The position numbers and the translations under genes are program-made. From positions 4,030,001 through 4,094,000 of the forward strand of contig NZ_CP083582.1 in the NCBI RefSeq assembly GCF_020091585.1: a DNA stretch of 64,000 bases, in the 5' to 3' direction. Shown piece after piece: positions 16,927-26,569 of the stretch. Position 1 is the stretch's first letter. Each line of letters begins with the position of its first letter. Below the pieces are notes generated by a model. The model worked only from the letters and a program-made list of their open reading frames with translations, ran no database searches and was not told where the DNA came from. Origin of the DNA: Kovacikia minuta CCNUW1 (GTDB lineage Bacteria > Cyanobacteriota > Cyanobacteriia > Leptolyngbyales > Leptolyngbyaceae).

Positions 16927-17793
16927 TTAACGAATCTTGCGGCGACGTTCTTCCGTTTTGCGATCGCGTTCCACCCATTCCTGGTCGGTCAAATGTTGGG
17001 CGGTTTGTAGCCGTTGAATTGCCCATAAGTTATACTCCGGCTTCATTTCGCATCCCAACCAGCGGCGTCCCGATTGTTCTGCGACCACCAGGGTAGTGCC
17101 AGAGCCAGAGAAGGGATCGGCGATCGTGTCTCCCACATTAGAGGCAGCAAAAACCAGTTTGCGAATCAATTCCTCTGGCTTTTGAGTCGGATGTTTGGTT
17201 TTCTCCTGCATACCGTTGCAGGTGGTGGGGAGTTCAATCACATCCTTGGGCTTCGCTCCATTGGGGTGGGGAACCCAGTGGTCACGCTGTTTGCCATTGC
17301 CATATTGGCTGGTGGCTGCCTGGGGATGGGAGGGGTACTTAAGGGTGTGGTTACCGTAGGGAATCCGAATGCAGTCGATGTTGATGGTCGTGCGGGTAGA
17401 TTTTCGCAACAGCAGAATGCTTTCGTGCGATCGCCCCCAATCGTTGCCCAGATTAGCTTTATTTTTGTAGTGCCAGATCAGCCAGCGGCAAGCTTTGAAA
17501 TACTGGCAAGCGGGACGTTTGAGGTCTGCCAGGATTTCAGAAAAGCCCATGATGTAGAGGGAGCCAGACGGTTTGAGAATTCTGGCCGCTTCCCTGATCC
17601 ACTGCATTGACCAATCAATGTAATCCTGATGAGACTCAAACGTGTCCCACTCTGCCTTTTTGAGGTTATAGGGTGGATCGGCAAACACCAGATCGATCGA
17701 TTCAGCAGCCAGAGTTGGCAACCACTGGAGGGAATCGCCACACCAGAGAATGCCGTTCGCATTCTGGTAATCAATGGTTAGCGGTGGCATCAC
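16927..17793 (-). CDS. Orphan DNA adenine methyltransferase (beta class)
   Basis: A 288-residue N6-adenine or N4-cytosine methylase. Motif IV DPPY is at 39-42 (DLVFADPPYNLKKAEWD) and the AdoMet-binding motif I, DPFSGSGTT, at 226-234, which is the beta-class order. HPTQKPEELI precedes motif I as usual. No restriction enzyme gene is adjacent, so it is a solitary methylase. Cyanobacteria keep conserved orphan methylases for GATC, CGATCG and other sites overlapping HIP1; this may be one of them, but the target cannot be read from sequence. It overlaps the 3' end of the TPR gene by 23 bases. Confidence 0.88.
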   Translation of the reverse strand: MMPPLTIDYQNANGILWCGDSLQWLPTLAAESIDLVFADPPYNLKKAEWDTFESHQDYIDWSMQWIREAARILKPSGSLYIMGFSEILADLKRPACQYFKACRWLIWHYKNKANLGNDWGRSHESILLLRKSTRTTINIDCIRIPYGNHTLKYPSHPQAATSQYGNGKQRDHWVPHPNGAKPKDVIELPTTCNGMQEKTKHPTQKPEELIRKLVFAASNVGDTIADPFSGSGTTLVVAEQSGRRWLGCEMKPEYNLWAIQRLQTAQHLTDQEWVERDRKTEERRRKIR

Positions 17794-18877
17794 GGTTGAG
17801 ACTGATCAGACGCTCCTGTAAGAAATCTTCTTGATTCACATCTCGGAGCATGCGGGCAAGGGCGATCGCTTGCTGATAGTACTGCTTCGCTTTAGGGTAA
17901 TCGCCAATTTGCTGATAAAGTTGACCAAACCCCTGAAGCGAAAGCATTTCCTGGCGAGGGTTTTCCTGTTCCTGGGCAAGTTTCAGCCGTTCGTTGAGCA
18001 ACTCCCACGACTGGTTATATAACCCTAGGGCATTCAGAGACACGACTAGCCCATCAATGGCGCGGTATTGGTTGGGGCGATCGCGGTTGATCCGTGCCAG
18101 TTTTACCGCCAGCCCATAGTAATTGATGGCGCGCTTATAGTCCCGCTTTATCCGGTATACGTCTCCAACGTTATTCAAAACCAGTGTCTCATTGATCGAA
18201 TCGCCACCCCGACGGCTGGCAGAAAGCGCCAGTTCGTACTGTTTCAGGGCGCGCTGATACTGCTTCGCCCCAGATGCCAACATACCGAGGCTGGTGTGGG
18301 AAACTGCTTGCCCTTTCAAACTGTTAATGCTTTTGGCAATGGTCAACGCTTCAACAAACAGGTCTTGAGCCGCTTGTAATTTGCTACATTTTGCTAAAAA
18401 TCGCCCCAGATTGTTGAGCGCATAAATTTGTCCCAAAAAGTCCTGACGATCGCGGGTCACGGACAACCGTCGCCGCAAGGCATCCTCTGCCTCGATCGGT
18501 TTTCCCAAATTGGCGTAGGCAAGCCCTAAACTGCTGTAGGCTTGGGATTCAGCTTCCGGATCACCAATCTCTTGATAAATCCTGAGCGCCTGTTCCCAGG
18601 AGTTCACCGCATCAACCAGATAACCATTGGACTCCTGTAATTTGCCTAACTGAAGCAACCGATCGGCTTCATCTCTAGCACTGCTGCGCGTGCGGTTGTT
18701 CAAATAAATCGTCAGTTGATCGTTCAAATCGGCAGCTGCGGCTGGATTAACCAGAGCGGGAGCGATCGCAAACATGATGGAAGACAGCGCCGTTACCCAC
18801 AAAGCAATTGCACAAAGCCGACACTCCACAGCCACCCGGCGTTGATCAAACCTTTTCCCGTCCTGATGAACCATCAT
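17771..18877 (-). CDS. Exported tetratricopeptide repeat protein
   Basis: A 368-residue protein with an N-terminal signal or anchor (LCAIALWVTALSSIMFAIAP, ending NPAAAADL near residue 50). Six or seven TPR units fill residues about 65-355, such as AQAYSSLGLAYANLGKPIEA and SLQGFGQLYQQIGDYPKAKQ. TPRs mediate protein contacts; nothing here indicates the partner. The gene lies upstream of, and overlaps, the DNA methyltransferase gene on the same strand, so the two are translationally coupled, though a functional link is not obvious. A start six codons or more downstream is possible. Confidence 0.8.
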   Translation of the reverse strand: MMVHQDGKRFDQRRVAVECRLCAIALWVTALSSIMFAIAPALVNPAAAADLNDQLTIYLNNRTRSSARDEADRLLQLGKLQESNGYLVDAVNSWEQALRIYQEIGDPEAESQAYSSLGLAYANLGKPIEAEDALRRRLSVTRDRQDFLGQIYALNNLGRFLAKCSKLQAAQDLFVEALTIAKSINSLKGQAVSHTSLGMLASGAKQYQRALKQYELALSASRRGGDSINETLVLNNVGDVYRIKRDYKRAINYYGLAVKLARINRDRPNQYRAIDGLVVSLNALGLYNQSWELLNERLKLAQEQENPRQEMLSLQGFGQLYQQIGDYPKAKQYYQQAIALARMLRDVNQEDFLQERLISLNRDATANH

Positions 18878-18939
18878 GCCCCCGCGCCAGCATTGATTTT
18901 AGATTGAAGATTTTAGATTTAGGAGTTATAAGCCAGGAG

Positions 18940-19030
18940 CCAGAAGAACTCAAAATTTAAAACTCAAAACTTAAAACTCAAAACTCTCATTCCTTCCCCT
19001 TTACTTTGAACCCTCTGCTTCTGCCCTCTG
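18940..19030. repeat. AACTCAAAA-type short repeats
   Basis: Imperfect tandem copies of AAAACTCAAAACTTA lie between the TPR gene and the sigma-like gene, followed by CCTCTGC/CTGCCCT units. This is filler typical of this genome; no gene is seen. Confidence 0.6.
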
Positions 19031-19034
19031 CCCC

Positions 19035-19743
19035 TCATACCTTACTTTCATAGGCAGCATCCAAGCCAAACTGACGACTGCCGCTGCGGCTACTGCCTGC
19101 CAGGTAAATGGTTCGCACGTCTTCCGGGAGTGCCGCTTCCAGCAAGCGATAACCTTCCTGCAACTGAACCTGCACCTCAGCAGGGGAGAGCTTTTCTCCT
19201 TCAGCTCGGAGGTAGGCTGAAATGCGTGTTTCGCTCCAGTTAAAGGTCTGTGCCATGAGCACAATCAACCGCAGCATGGGAGGCAGTTGATCCAGTGCCC
19301 GTTCGATGTAGCACCACAACGGTGGGGAGGCAGCTTGTCAGGTCGTAGTGAATTGCTTCCACCGGAGGAAGGTCAGATCGATTAATGCAGATGGCGGTCA
19401 CATTGATTAGCCAACTCTGTAGGGTCATGGCAGGATTTTCTTCTAAGCCAGCGTTGCGCAGGTCCACCCCCCCCAGTTCATGAAAAATATGTCGCCAGGT
19501 GGTCGCAAACAAGTAATCTGCCTGAACGGGCGATCGGGCAGAATGCCGGATCAGGGTGTAAGTCATTGGGCTATAACGGCAAAAAATTGCCGCAAAGTAC
19601 TGCCCCGAATCCGGGTGGCGCTGAAATAGGGTCAGCAACTCCTGGTCGCTATAATGAGCCAACCCTTTGACGATCGGATGACTACACTCAGGAAATGTAG
19701 GAATAGCAGGAAATGTAGGAATGGACACAGCCTGGATCACCAA
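19035..19743 (-). pseudogene. Sigma-70-like regulator with an apparent frameshift
   Basis: Two overlapping frames make one protein of about 235 residues. The first (from 19743) has HYSDQELLTLFQRHPDSGQY, FAAIFCRYSPMTYTLI and TTWRHIFHELG, which resembles sigma region 2. The second begins LWCYIERALDQLPPMLRLIV and continues MAQTFNWSETRISAYL, which resembles a sigma region 4 helix-turn-helix. They join if one base is removed from the GGGG run at 19324-19327, restoring SCLPPLWCYIERALD. So it is either a pseudogene or a homopolymer error. It would be an ECF-like sigma factor or a cyanobacterial sigma-like regulator. Confidence 0.65.
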
Positions 19744-19834
19744 ATGTAAGGGTGCAAACGAAAAGAGTGACCTTTAAATATATAAGCGGTTTTTCGAAAT
19801 TGGCACGATTTCTTAAAAAAATAGTAATCACTTG

Positions 19835-19920
19835 AGTCAGGAGCTGGGAAATTAGGAGTCAGGAGTCAGGGAATTTTGAGTTGAACACCTACCACCTACC
19901 ACCTACCACCTAATACCTCT
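19835..19920. repeat. AGGAGTC and CACCTAC heptamer repeats
   Basis: GAGTCAGGAGCTGGG-type units are followed by four CACCTAC copies. They lie in the spacer 19744-20044 before the glyoxalase-like gene. Apart from these and an A/T-rich stretch at 19780-19830 I see nothing else in the spacer. Confidence 0.65.
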
Positions 19921-20044
19921 CCTCCCTACCGAGGTCACTCCTGATGCTTCTTGATAGAATAGGTTAGATTGCCTAATTTAAGGGTTTCTGCCAGCAACAC
20001 TGGATAAATCTGTGTAATTCTTAAAAATACTTCGCCTCTAATTC

Positions 20045-20635
20045 ATGATTCTGGACACAGTTTCTTCACTGATCTCGTTTCCGACTCCCCTGCTGGGAGC
20101 CTTTCCCGGTATAGATACCCTGTTTTCTACCCAGGGAATCATGGTGATGTTGTTGGGAGCCTATGCGGTTGCCATGTGGATGTTCTTGACCAGTGCTCCT
20201 AAGGTTTATACCGTCATGGTGTCTGATCTGGAACTTGCCCGTGAGCTGTACGAGGGGCTTCTGGAACTGCCAGCGGCAGAGGTTCCGTTGCACTACTACT
20301 ACAATTACGAGCAGACCCTGGGAACAGCGGCGATCGATCCCCTTTACACCACACCTTCCCTCAGTCGGTCTACGATTCGGTCTGCTAGTAACCCTGAAGG
20401 GCTGTGGTATCAGTTGAAGAAAAACACCCAACTCCACATCATCACTGGCGCAAGTTTGGGCGAGAGAAATCGGCAACGCCATGTTTCCTTCGATCGCGAC
20501 TGTCTGGAACAAATCCTCTTGCGGATTCAGACCCGCAGCTTTCTGAAGTACAAAATCCTTCAAGAAAAGCCCCTCAGTTTTTTGGTTAAAGACCGGGATG
20601 GCAACATTATTGAGATGTCGGAAGTGTCGAATTGA
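20045..20635 (+). CDS. Glyoxalase-like (VOC) domain protein with an N-terminal membrane helix
   Basis: A 196-residue protein. Residues about 30-50 (GIMVMLLGAYAVAMWMFLTS) form one membrane segment. Thereafter KVYTVMVSDLELARELYEGLLELP is the typical first strand and helix of a vicinal-oxygen-chelate domain, and SFLVKDRDGNIIEMSEV is the typical last strand. The metal ligands of true glyoxalase I are not clearly conserved, so catalytic activity is uncertain. Similar proteins are widespread in cyanobacteria with no known role. It is monocistronic, with repeat-rich spacers on both sides. Confidence 0.65.
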   Translation: MILDTVSSLISFPTPLLGAFPGIDTLFSTQGIMVMLLGAYAVAMWMFLTSAPKVYTVMVSDLELARELYEGLLELPAAEVPLHYYYNYEQTLGTAAIDPLYTTPSLSRSTIRSASNPEGLWYQLKKNTQLHIITGASLGERNRQRHVSFDRDCLEQILLRIQTRSFLKYKILQEKPLSFLVKDRDGNIIEMSEVSN

Positions 20636-20639
20636 GGTA

Positions 20640-20755
20640 GTTTTCAGTGAGCAGTCACCAGTTTTCAGTGAGCAGTGAGCAGTCACCAGTTTTCAGTTTC
20701 CAGTCACCCATTATCACTGTTCACTGTTCACTGCTCACTGTTCCTACCTCTCCCG
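20640..20755. repeat. GTGAGCAGT-type repeats forming a foldback
   Basis: TTTTCAGTGAGCAGT units on the left and CACTGTTCACTGCTCACTG on the right are inverted with respect to each other and could form a long imperfect hairpin between the two convergent genes. It may serve as a bidirectional terminator. Confidence 0.55.
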
Positions 20756-20768
20756 TTCTCCCTACTTT

Positions 20769-23700
20769 CTAAGCAGCAACCTGCCAGGAAGCGGGTGTTG
20801 CCGTAGGCAATTCTTGCGGTTTTGTTAGGGGCGAAGCGTTAAGCGAGGTTTGATTGAGACTGCTGGTAAACCAACCACCGCTAGCACCATTGCTACTAGC
20901 GCTGAGACGTGTGGCAGAAAGGGTTGTCGGAGCCAGATCCTCGTTACGGATGGTGCCCAATCCTTGCCCATCGCGAATCGTGGCATTCACAGGACTACTG
21001 AGATTGACATAGAAGGTTTCATTTGCCTCATTCCGAGTGTCTCCAATCACAGGAATACTGACTGTTTTACGGGTTTCACCAGGGTTGAAGCTGAGCTGTC
21101 CTGTTCTGGCAGAATAATCCGAACTGGCAGTGGCAGACCCATTGGCAGTGGCATAGTTGACCCGTACAGCCTGACCACTCGCCGCAGACAGGCTAACGGT
21201 GAAGACAGCATTGGTAGTGCCACTATTTCCTTCCGTAAGGCTGACATCGTTAATTGCCAGGGTGGGAGCTACATCATCGTTGCGAATGGTGCCAAGCCCC
21301 TGCCCATCCCGAAGGGTGGCATTCACAGGACTGCTTAGATTGAGATAGAAGGTTTCGTTTGCCTCATTCCGAGTGTCACCGACAACGGGAATACTGATGG
21401 TTTTGGTTCTTTCACCAGGGTTGAAGCTGAGCTGTCCTGTTCTGGCAGAATAATCCGATCCAGCAGTGGCAGACCCATTGGCAGTGGCATAGTTGACCCG
21501 CACAGCCTGACCACTCGCCGCAGACAGGCTAACGGTGAAGACAGCATTGGTAGTGCCACTATTTCCTTCCGTAAGGCTGACATCGTTAATTGCCAGGGTG
21601 GGAGCCAGGTCATCGTTGCTAATCGTACCAATTCCCTGTTCATCCAGGATGGTGGCATTCGTCGGATTGCTCAGATTAAGCGAAAAGGTTTCGTTTGCCT
21701 CGCGAAGGATATCACCAATAACAGGAATGCTAATCGTTTTGGTTCTTTCTCCAGGATTGAACGTTAGTTGACCTGTTCTGGCGGAATAATCCGATCCAGC
21801 AGTGGCAGACCCATTGGCAGTGGCATAGTTGACCTGTACCGCCTGGGTACTGGCAGCAGAGAGGCTAACCGTAAAAACCGCATTGCTGGTGCTGCTGTTG
21901 CCCTCAGTCAGGCTGACATTGTTTACCGCTAAAGTTGGAAGCGCTGCGACATCATCGTTACGAATGGTAGCGAGTCCCTGGGCATCGCTAAGAGTGGCAT
22001 TGGCAGGGCTACTCAGGTTGACGAAGAAGGTTTCATTCGGTTCAACTACCGTGTTTCCCAGAATAGGAACGCTGATAGTTTTACTTGTTTCGCCAGCATT
22101 GAAACTGAGTTGTCCATTGGTGGCAGTATAATCTGAACCTGCCACAGCCGTTCCATTGGCGGTGGCATAGGAAACTGTGACAGATTGAGTACTGGCAGCA
22201 GAGAGGCTAACCGTGAAAACGGCATTGGTGGTGCCGCTATTGCCTTCATTTAGGCTGACATCATTGATTCGAAGACTTGGAGTTGGAGTCGGGTTCGGAG
22301 TCGATCCACCAAACTCAAAGGCACCGATGTCCGGTTGGGAATCACGGGTAAATCCTCGTTCATCGGTGGCTGGTGCGCCGCTTACTCCGGCATTAATGGC
22401 AGCGCTTCCTGTTTGCAGGGGACGTACCAGGGCACCATTGATGGTTTGTAAAGAACCCAACAGCGGGTCGGCAATTCGAACACCAGGCGCGATCGCGGGC
22501 CCATTGGGAAACTGGAGATTGCCACCACCATCGATAATTGGACGATTAGTTTGCTGGTTGCCGTTGAAGGAAACCCCGGTATTTACTGACGAATTATTGG
22601 CAAAGATGGTATTTTTGGCAGTTACCTGATTATTGCTACTGGAGGAAATTGCTCCTGAAAACTGTGCCTGATTGTCTGCGATCGTTGTGTTGGTAACGGT
22701 TAGGGGGCTATAGGTTGTAATCGCTCCTCCAAAATTGTTAGGAGCAGAATTTCCAGAGAGGGTGCTGTTGGTGATCGCACTATTGGTGTTGTAGAGCCAT
22801 AGGCCACCACCCTGACCGTTAGCCGTGTTACCCGCAAAGGACGTGTTGCGAATGGTTAGACCGCCGCTGGAGTTGAGCGAATTTCTGATGTGGTTGATTG
22901 CGCCGCCACTGCCTCCTTCTCCTCCCGGCAATCCGATCGCCCGGTTATTCTGGAATGTGCTGGACTCAATGGTGACCACATCTTCAGGGTCATTAAAGAG
23001 ATAAAGTGCTCCACCCGCAGCTTTTGCAGTATTGCCCTGAAAAATGCTGTTTCTAATTGTTGTTGTATTGTTGGCACGATCGGTGTAGATTGCGCCTCCA
23101 TATCCTCTTAGGGTAGGATTGGGCTGCCCCGTTGCCAGGGCGGCAGCCGACAGATCGTTGTTGATAAAGCGGGAATTTTCAACCGTCAGATTTCCCCCCA
23201 AGCTATTGATCGCGCCCCCGTTGATGCCTCGATTGCTGGTAAACTCGCTGTTGCGAAGGGTAAAACTACCCGGTCCCAAAAAGGCGATCGCACCTGCTCC
23301 CCGCTCACTGTTGCCAGCAATTCCTTGATTTCCCGTAAACCGACTGTTGGTAACAGTCAATGTGGTGTCATAGCCGTTGTTAATCGCCCCTCCGCCCTGA
23401 GCCGCAACATTATTGGTGAAGGTGACATTATCAACATTCAACGTCCCCTTGTAGACCGTGTAGATTGCGCCCCCCATGTCGCTGGTGTAGCCATTTGTGA
23501 GGGTCAAATTCTTGACTGTTACCGTGGTCAGCAACCCATCTGAAGCATTGATGTAGAAAATGCGAGAGGCATTGTTGCCGCTAATTGCCAGATTTGCCGC
23601 ACCAGAACCATCAATCGTCAGGTTTTTACCGTAGGGGATACTAATTTGTCCACTCGTTAACCGGATCGTCTGATTCGCCAACGTGGAAGCAAATTGAATT

Positions 23701-23786
23701 GTGTCGTTGGACTGGGCACTGGCGATCGCAGCCCGCAAAGATCCCACTCCACTATCGTTAGCATTGGTTACTGTTATTACCGCCAT
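20769..23786 (-). CDS. Large surface protein: parallel beta-helix plus four Calx-beta domains
   Basis: A 1005-residue protein started at MAVITVTNANDSGVGSLRAA, with GGAGAAAT before the ATG; an in-frame start 46 codons upstream lacks support. Residues about 1-480 form a right-handed beta-helix of the polymorphic outer-membrane/pectate-lyase type (SGGAINHIRN, TFAGNTANGQGGGLWLYN-like turns; ends PDIGAFEFGG). Four Calx-beta domains of about 112 residues follow (INDVSLTEGNSGTTNAVFTV, YATANGSATAGSDYSARTGQ, NDD), which bind calcium in other proteins. The last 50 residues are Ser/Thr-rich. No classical signal peptide is seen; secretion by a type I or type IX-like route is inferred. Likely an adhesin or sheath protein. 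Confidence 0.85.
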   Translation of the reverse strand: MAVITVTNANDSGVGSLRAAIASAQSNDTIQFASTLANQTIRLTSGQISIPYGKNLTIDGSGAANLAISGNNASRIFYINASDGLLTTVTVKNLTLTNGYTSDMGGAIYTVYKGTLNVDNVTFTNNVAAQGGGAINNGYDTTLTVTNSRFTGNQGIAGNSERGAGAIAFLGPGSFTLRNSEFTSNRGINGGAINSLGGNLTVENSRFINNDLSAAALATGQPNPTLRGYGGAIYTDRANNTTTIRNSIFQGNTAKAAGGALYLFNDPEDVVTIESSTFQNNRAIGLPGGEGGSGGAINHIRNSLNSSGGLTIRNTSFAGNTANGQGGGLWLYNTNSAITNSTLSGNSAPNNFGGAITTYSPLTVTNTTIADNQAQFSGAISSSSNNQVTAKNTIFANNSSVNTGVSFNGNQQTNRPIIDGGGNLQFPNGPAIAPGVRIADPLLGSLQTINGALVRPLQTGSAAINAGVSGAPATDERGFTRDSQPDIGAFEFGGSTPNPTPTPSLRINDVSLNEGNSGTTNAVFTVSLSAASTQSVTVSYATANGTAVAGSDYTATNGQLSFNAGETSKTISVPILGNTVVEPNETFFVNLSSPANATLSDAQGLATIRNDDVAALPTLAVNNVSLTEGNSSTSNAVFTVSLSAASTQAVQVNYATANGSATAGSDYSARTGQLTFNPGERTKTISIPVIGDILREANETFSLNLSNPTNATILDEQGIGTISNDDLAPTLAINDVSLTEGNSGTTNAVFTVSLSAASGQAVRVNYATANGSATAGSDYSARTGQLSFNPGERTKTISIPVVGDTRNEANETFYLNLSSPVNATLRDGQGLGTIRNDDVAPTLAINDVSLTEGNSGTTNAVFTVSLSAASGQAVRVNYATANGSATASSDYSARTGQLSFNPGETRKTVSIPVIGDTRNEANETFYVNLSSPVNATIRDGQGLGTIRNEDLAPTTLSATRLSASSNGASGGWFTSSLNQTSLNASPLTKPQELPTATPASWQVAA
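20920..22265 (-). repeat. Four tandem Calx-beta DNA repeats (336/336/342 nt period)
   Basis: The word CTGACATCGTTAATT or its close variant recurs at 21241, 21577, 21913 and 22255. The first two units are almost identical at the DNA level, including silent positions, so they were duplicated or homogenised recently. The period is a whole number of codons. Confidence 0.85.
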
Positions 23787-24245
23787 AAAAATTTCTCCGC
23801 AATCTGTTGGTATTGGTTGAGTTAGCAGCTCGGCAGTGCTTACTGTTGGGGTAGATTGCAGCACCCGCACCAAACTTCCAACACCCAAAACTGAGTGCCG
23901 TAAGCGGAGGTTTGGCGATCGCAAAATCGCTAAAAATTAAACCGAAAATCGATCAATCCCTAGCGTCTGGAACCGCTCATTTGTCCGTGAATAGCGTTCC
24001 CAAATGAGTTGTGAAAGCCTGGCAATAGCTGCAACGAGCTATCAGCTATCAGCTATCACTTTTTGCCCACCGCTGACGGCTAAGCGCTTAACCATGAAGC
24101 CCCGTTCATCATTGATTTGGGACTGCGATAGCCATAGCCGCAAAGGATGGGGCAAAGGTAAGAATGCGTAGGGTAGTTTACCGTTCCATAGACCATCAGA
24201 CCTGTCATCAGCCCGTCGTTTGTTTCGTTTCTAACTGGAGTCAAC
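23787..24245. other. Intergenic region, no gene seen
   Basis: It holds the promoter region of the Calx-beta gene on its left side, three direct copies of GAGCTATCA near 24033-24056, and otherwise unremarkable sequence. Confidence 0.6.
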
Positions 24246-24572
24246 TTAGTCGCTCCTTTCCAGGGAACGCCACCCTTGATGAATCATGTCCTCAAGCACA
24301 CCCGGAAACATGAATATAGAATTTGATGTTTGGTAGACAGTTGAGGTTTTGATTGTGAAACCGATTAAAGAGCGATCGCCCAGTACTTTGTAGAAACGTT
24401 CCGCTAGAATATCTCTCCAGAGTTGAAATGTTGGGGAACGATTGAAATCGGTATGAATAGAGTAAGACTGGCGTAATAAACTCTTTACAAATAGATTGCC
24501 AGTTTCTAGGTTGTCCACTCGGCAAGCTTTTTTGCAATTCTCTGATAGGGATTGCCCGTTACCTGTTAGCAT
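24246..24572 (-). CDS. Hypothetical protein, doubtful
   Basis: An open frame of 108 codons beginning MLTGNGQSLSENCKKACRVD and ending VLEDMIHQGWRSLERSD. The second half (LWRDILAERFYKVLGDRSLI, GFTIKTSTVYQTSNSIF) has a protein-like mix of residues, and the gene would fill an otherwise empty interval. No family is recognised, there is no clear ribosome site, and two other frames are also open here, so the call is tentative. Confidence 0.35.
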   Translation of the reverse strand: MLTGNGQSLSENCKKACRVDNLETGNLFVKSLLRQSYSIHTDFNRSPTFQLWRDILAERFYKVLGDRSLIGFTIKTSTVYQTSNSIFMFPGVLEDMIHQGWRSLERSD

Positions 24573-24812
24573 TTAGCTATTGGTTGCCGCTCCAGGAAGA
24601 CAATGGGTTCAATCTTGCGTCCTGGATTACTTTCCGCCTTTACAACTGACAGGGTACCTACGATCGTTTGACATTTGCTGATCCCAAGTTTGAATAGCCC
24701 CATCTATCACTTTCGATTGCAGTTTGTAAGAAGTCTGCCAATTCCCAGAACTTAATTTTTAGTTTCTAGAGCCTAATTCTCAGATCCCGCAATTTCCCGT
24801 CAGCCCAAACGC

Positions 24813-26339
24813 ATGCTAATTGATGCCGACCTGTTGCTGAATTTTCAACGCTGTAACCGACGGGCGTTTTTGGATAAGTACGGCAATTTTGAGCAGCGCG
24901 ATCCTCCCAACGACTACTTACTCAAGATCTTGCAAGATAGCCAGGCTAACCGTCAGTTAGTCATGGCAGATCAGCCATTTCATCAACCGTCCTATTCTGC
25001 ACGGGACTGGCAACGGGGAGCAGAAGCAACCCTGGCGCTGATGCAACAGGGGACGGAGCGCATTTATCAGGGAGCTTTGTTTCTGGAGGAATGGTCAGGA
25101 GTCACATTAGTAAGCAACCCTGACTTGCTGGTAAAACAGCCAGGGCAATCGATTTTTGGTGATTGGCTCTATGTCCCCACTGAAATTAAATTGGGCAAGC
25201 GTCCCAAACTGGAATACCAGATTACGGCTGCCTACCATGTGTTTGTGCTGGCGCAGGTGCAGGGAGCCTGGCCCGAAACAGTTTGGCTGCTATTGCGAGA
25301 ACGGGGACTATTTGCGGTAGACCTGTGGGATGTGTTGCCTCGAATGCAGGAGATTCTGGATGATTGTGTTCAAACCCTGACACAAACTCAAGAGCCAGAG
25401 GTCTTTATTTCCCGCAACCGCTGTACTCTGTGCCACTGGTTCAGCCATTGCTATGCGATCGCCAAAACCGATCAGCACCTCTCCCTGTTGCCAGGAGTCA
25501 CACCCACCCGCTACCTCCAACTGCAAGCCCTTAATCTGACTACGGTTAAATCCCTGGCTGATGTTAACCCTGCCCAACTCGAACCGCTTCCTGGCTTTGG
25601 GAGGGAAGCGGCTTACAAGCTGGTGCGGCAGGCTCGCTCGACGCTACAAAACCGGGCATTGCCCTGTGAAGAGGGCTTAGCTCCTCCCCGTTCCACGTTG
25701 TCTGCATCGGGTCGTTCCAGTTTGCCAGCCCAAAATTTCCATCCGATTCTGGTGGCGGCAGAACTTCCCACTGCAACCGTGGAACTCTATTTTGATATCG
25801 AAGCTGAACCTGCCCTCAACCTGGTTTATTTGCATGGTGTCCTGGTGGTCGATCGGCAAGCCAAAACAGAAACCTTCCATGCTTTTCTGGCGGAACACCC
25901 CGAAGACGAAGCAACCGTCTGGCAAGCATTTTTAGATTTAGTCTGGAAATATCCAACCGCGCCCATTTTCCACTTCTGTCCCTTTGAGGTGCAAACGGTT
26001 GAACGATTGGCAAAACTCTACGGTACCCCCTCCAACCGCATAAAACCCCTGCTGACCCGCTTTGTCGATTTGCACGAGCGGGTCACCCGTTTGGTGACCC
26101 TACCTGTCGAAAGCTATGCTCTTAAACCGATCGCCCGCTGGCTTGGTTTCGACTGGCGTGATGCCACTGCCAATGGTGCCCAATCGATCTACTGGTATGC
26201 TCAATGGCAAACAACGGGCGATCGTACCTACCTCGACTCCATCCTCGCCTACAACGAAGATGACTGCCGCGCCACACACCACATCAAAGATTGGCTCGTC
26301 AATTTCTTGCAGAGTGTTTACCAAGCAGAATTGGCATAA
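24813..26339 (+). CDS. TM0106-family RecB-like nuclease with RNase H-type C-terminal domain
   Basis: A 508-residue protein. The N-terminal half is a RecB-type PD-(D/E)XK nuclease with an iron-sulfur cluster pattern: Cys14 (NFQRCNRR) with Cys204, Cys207 and Cys213 (CTLCHWFSHC), and YVPTEIKLGKRPKLEYQ as the catalytic E.K motif near 125-140. A helix-hairpin-helix follows (LADVNPAQLEPLPGFGREAA). The C-terminal half, starting VELYFDIEAEPALNLVYLHG, is an RNase H-like exonuclease of the YprB type with the late DYN-like AYNEDDCRAT. Such proteins are thought to act in DNA repair or processing. A hairpin terminator lies 105 bases downstream. Confidence 0.85.
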   Translation: MLIDADLLLNFQRCNRRAFLDKYGNFEQRDPPNDYLLKILQDSQANRQLVMADQPFHQPSYSARDWQRGAEATLALMQQGTERIYQGALFLEEWSGVTLVSNPDLLVKQPGQSIFGDWLYVPTEIKLGKRPKLEYQITAAYHVFVLAQVQGAWPETVWLLLRERGLFAVDLWDVLPRMQEILDDCVQTLTQTQEPEVFISRNRCTLCHWFSHCYAIAKTDQHLSLLPGVTPTRYLQLQALNLTTVKSLADVNPAQLEPLPGFGREAAYKLVRQARSTLQNRALPCEEGLAPPRSTLSASGRSSLPAQNFHPILVAAELPTATVELYFDIEAEPALNLVYLHGVLVVDRQAKTETFHAFLAEHPEDEATVWQAFLDLVWKYPTAPIFHFCPFEVQTVERLAKLYGTPSNRIKPLLTRFVDLHERVTRLVTLPVESYALKPIARWLGFDWRDATANGAQSIYWYAQWQTTGDRTYLDSILAYNEDDCRATHHIKDWLVNFLQSVYQAELA

Positions 26340-26444
26340 CAGCTTGTCCGGAGCAATCAGCATTTAGCAGTCAACCACTCGCCCCAAATTACTGACCACT
26401 GATATATCAGCTCTGACTCCGGTCTGACAGGAGGGGCTTTGAGA

Positions 26445-26470
26445 AAAAGGGTTTCCATGAAAACCCTTTT
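26445..26470 (+). terminator. Rho-independent terminator-like hairpin
   Basis: AAAAGGGTTT (26445-26454) and AAACCCTTTT (26461-26470) form a perfect 10-bp stem with a 6-base loop, ending in a short T run. It follows the nuclease gene and precedes the flavin reductase gene. Confidence 0.55.
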
Positions 26471-26569
26471 CCCAATCCAGATCGGCTCGCTACAGCCGAT
26501 AGCCGATAGCTGATTGCTCTTTCTTCGATAAACTGAACAATGTAGTCACTTAAATCAGGTGGTTGAACC

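Noticed and set aside
20920-22265. Regular repeats that might be a CRISPR array
   Set aside because: The period is 336 nt, in frame, and encodes Calx-beta domains.
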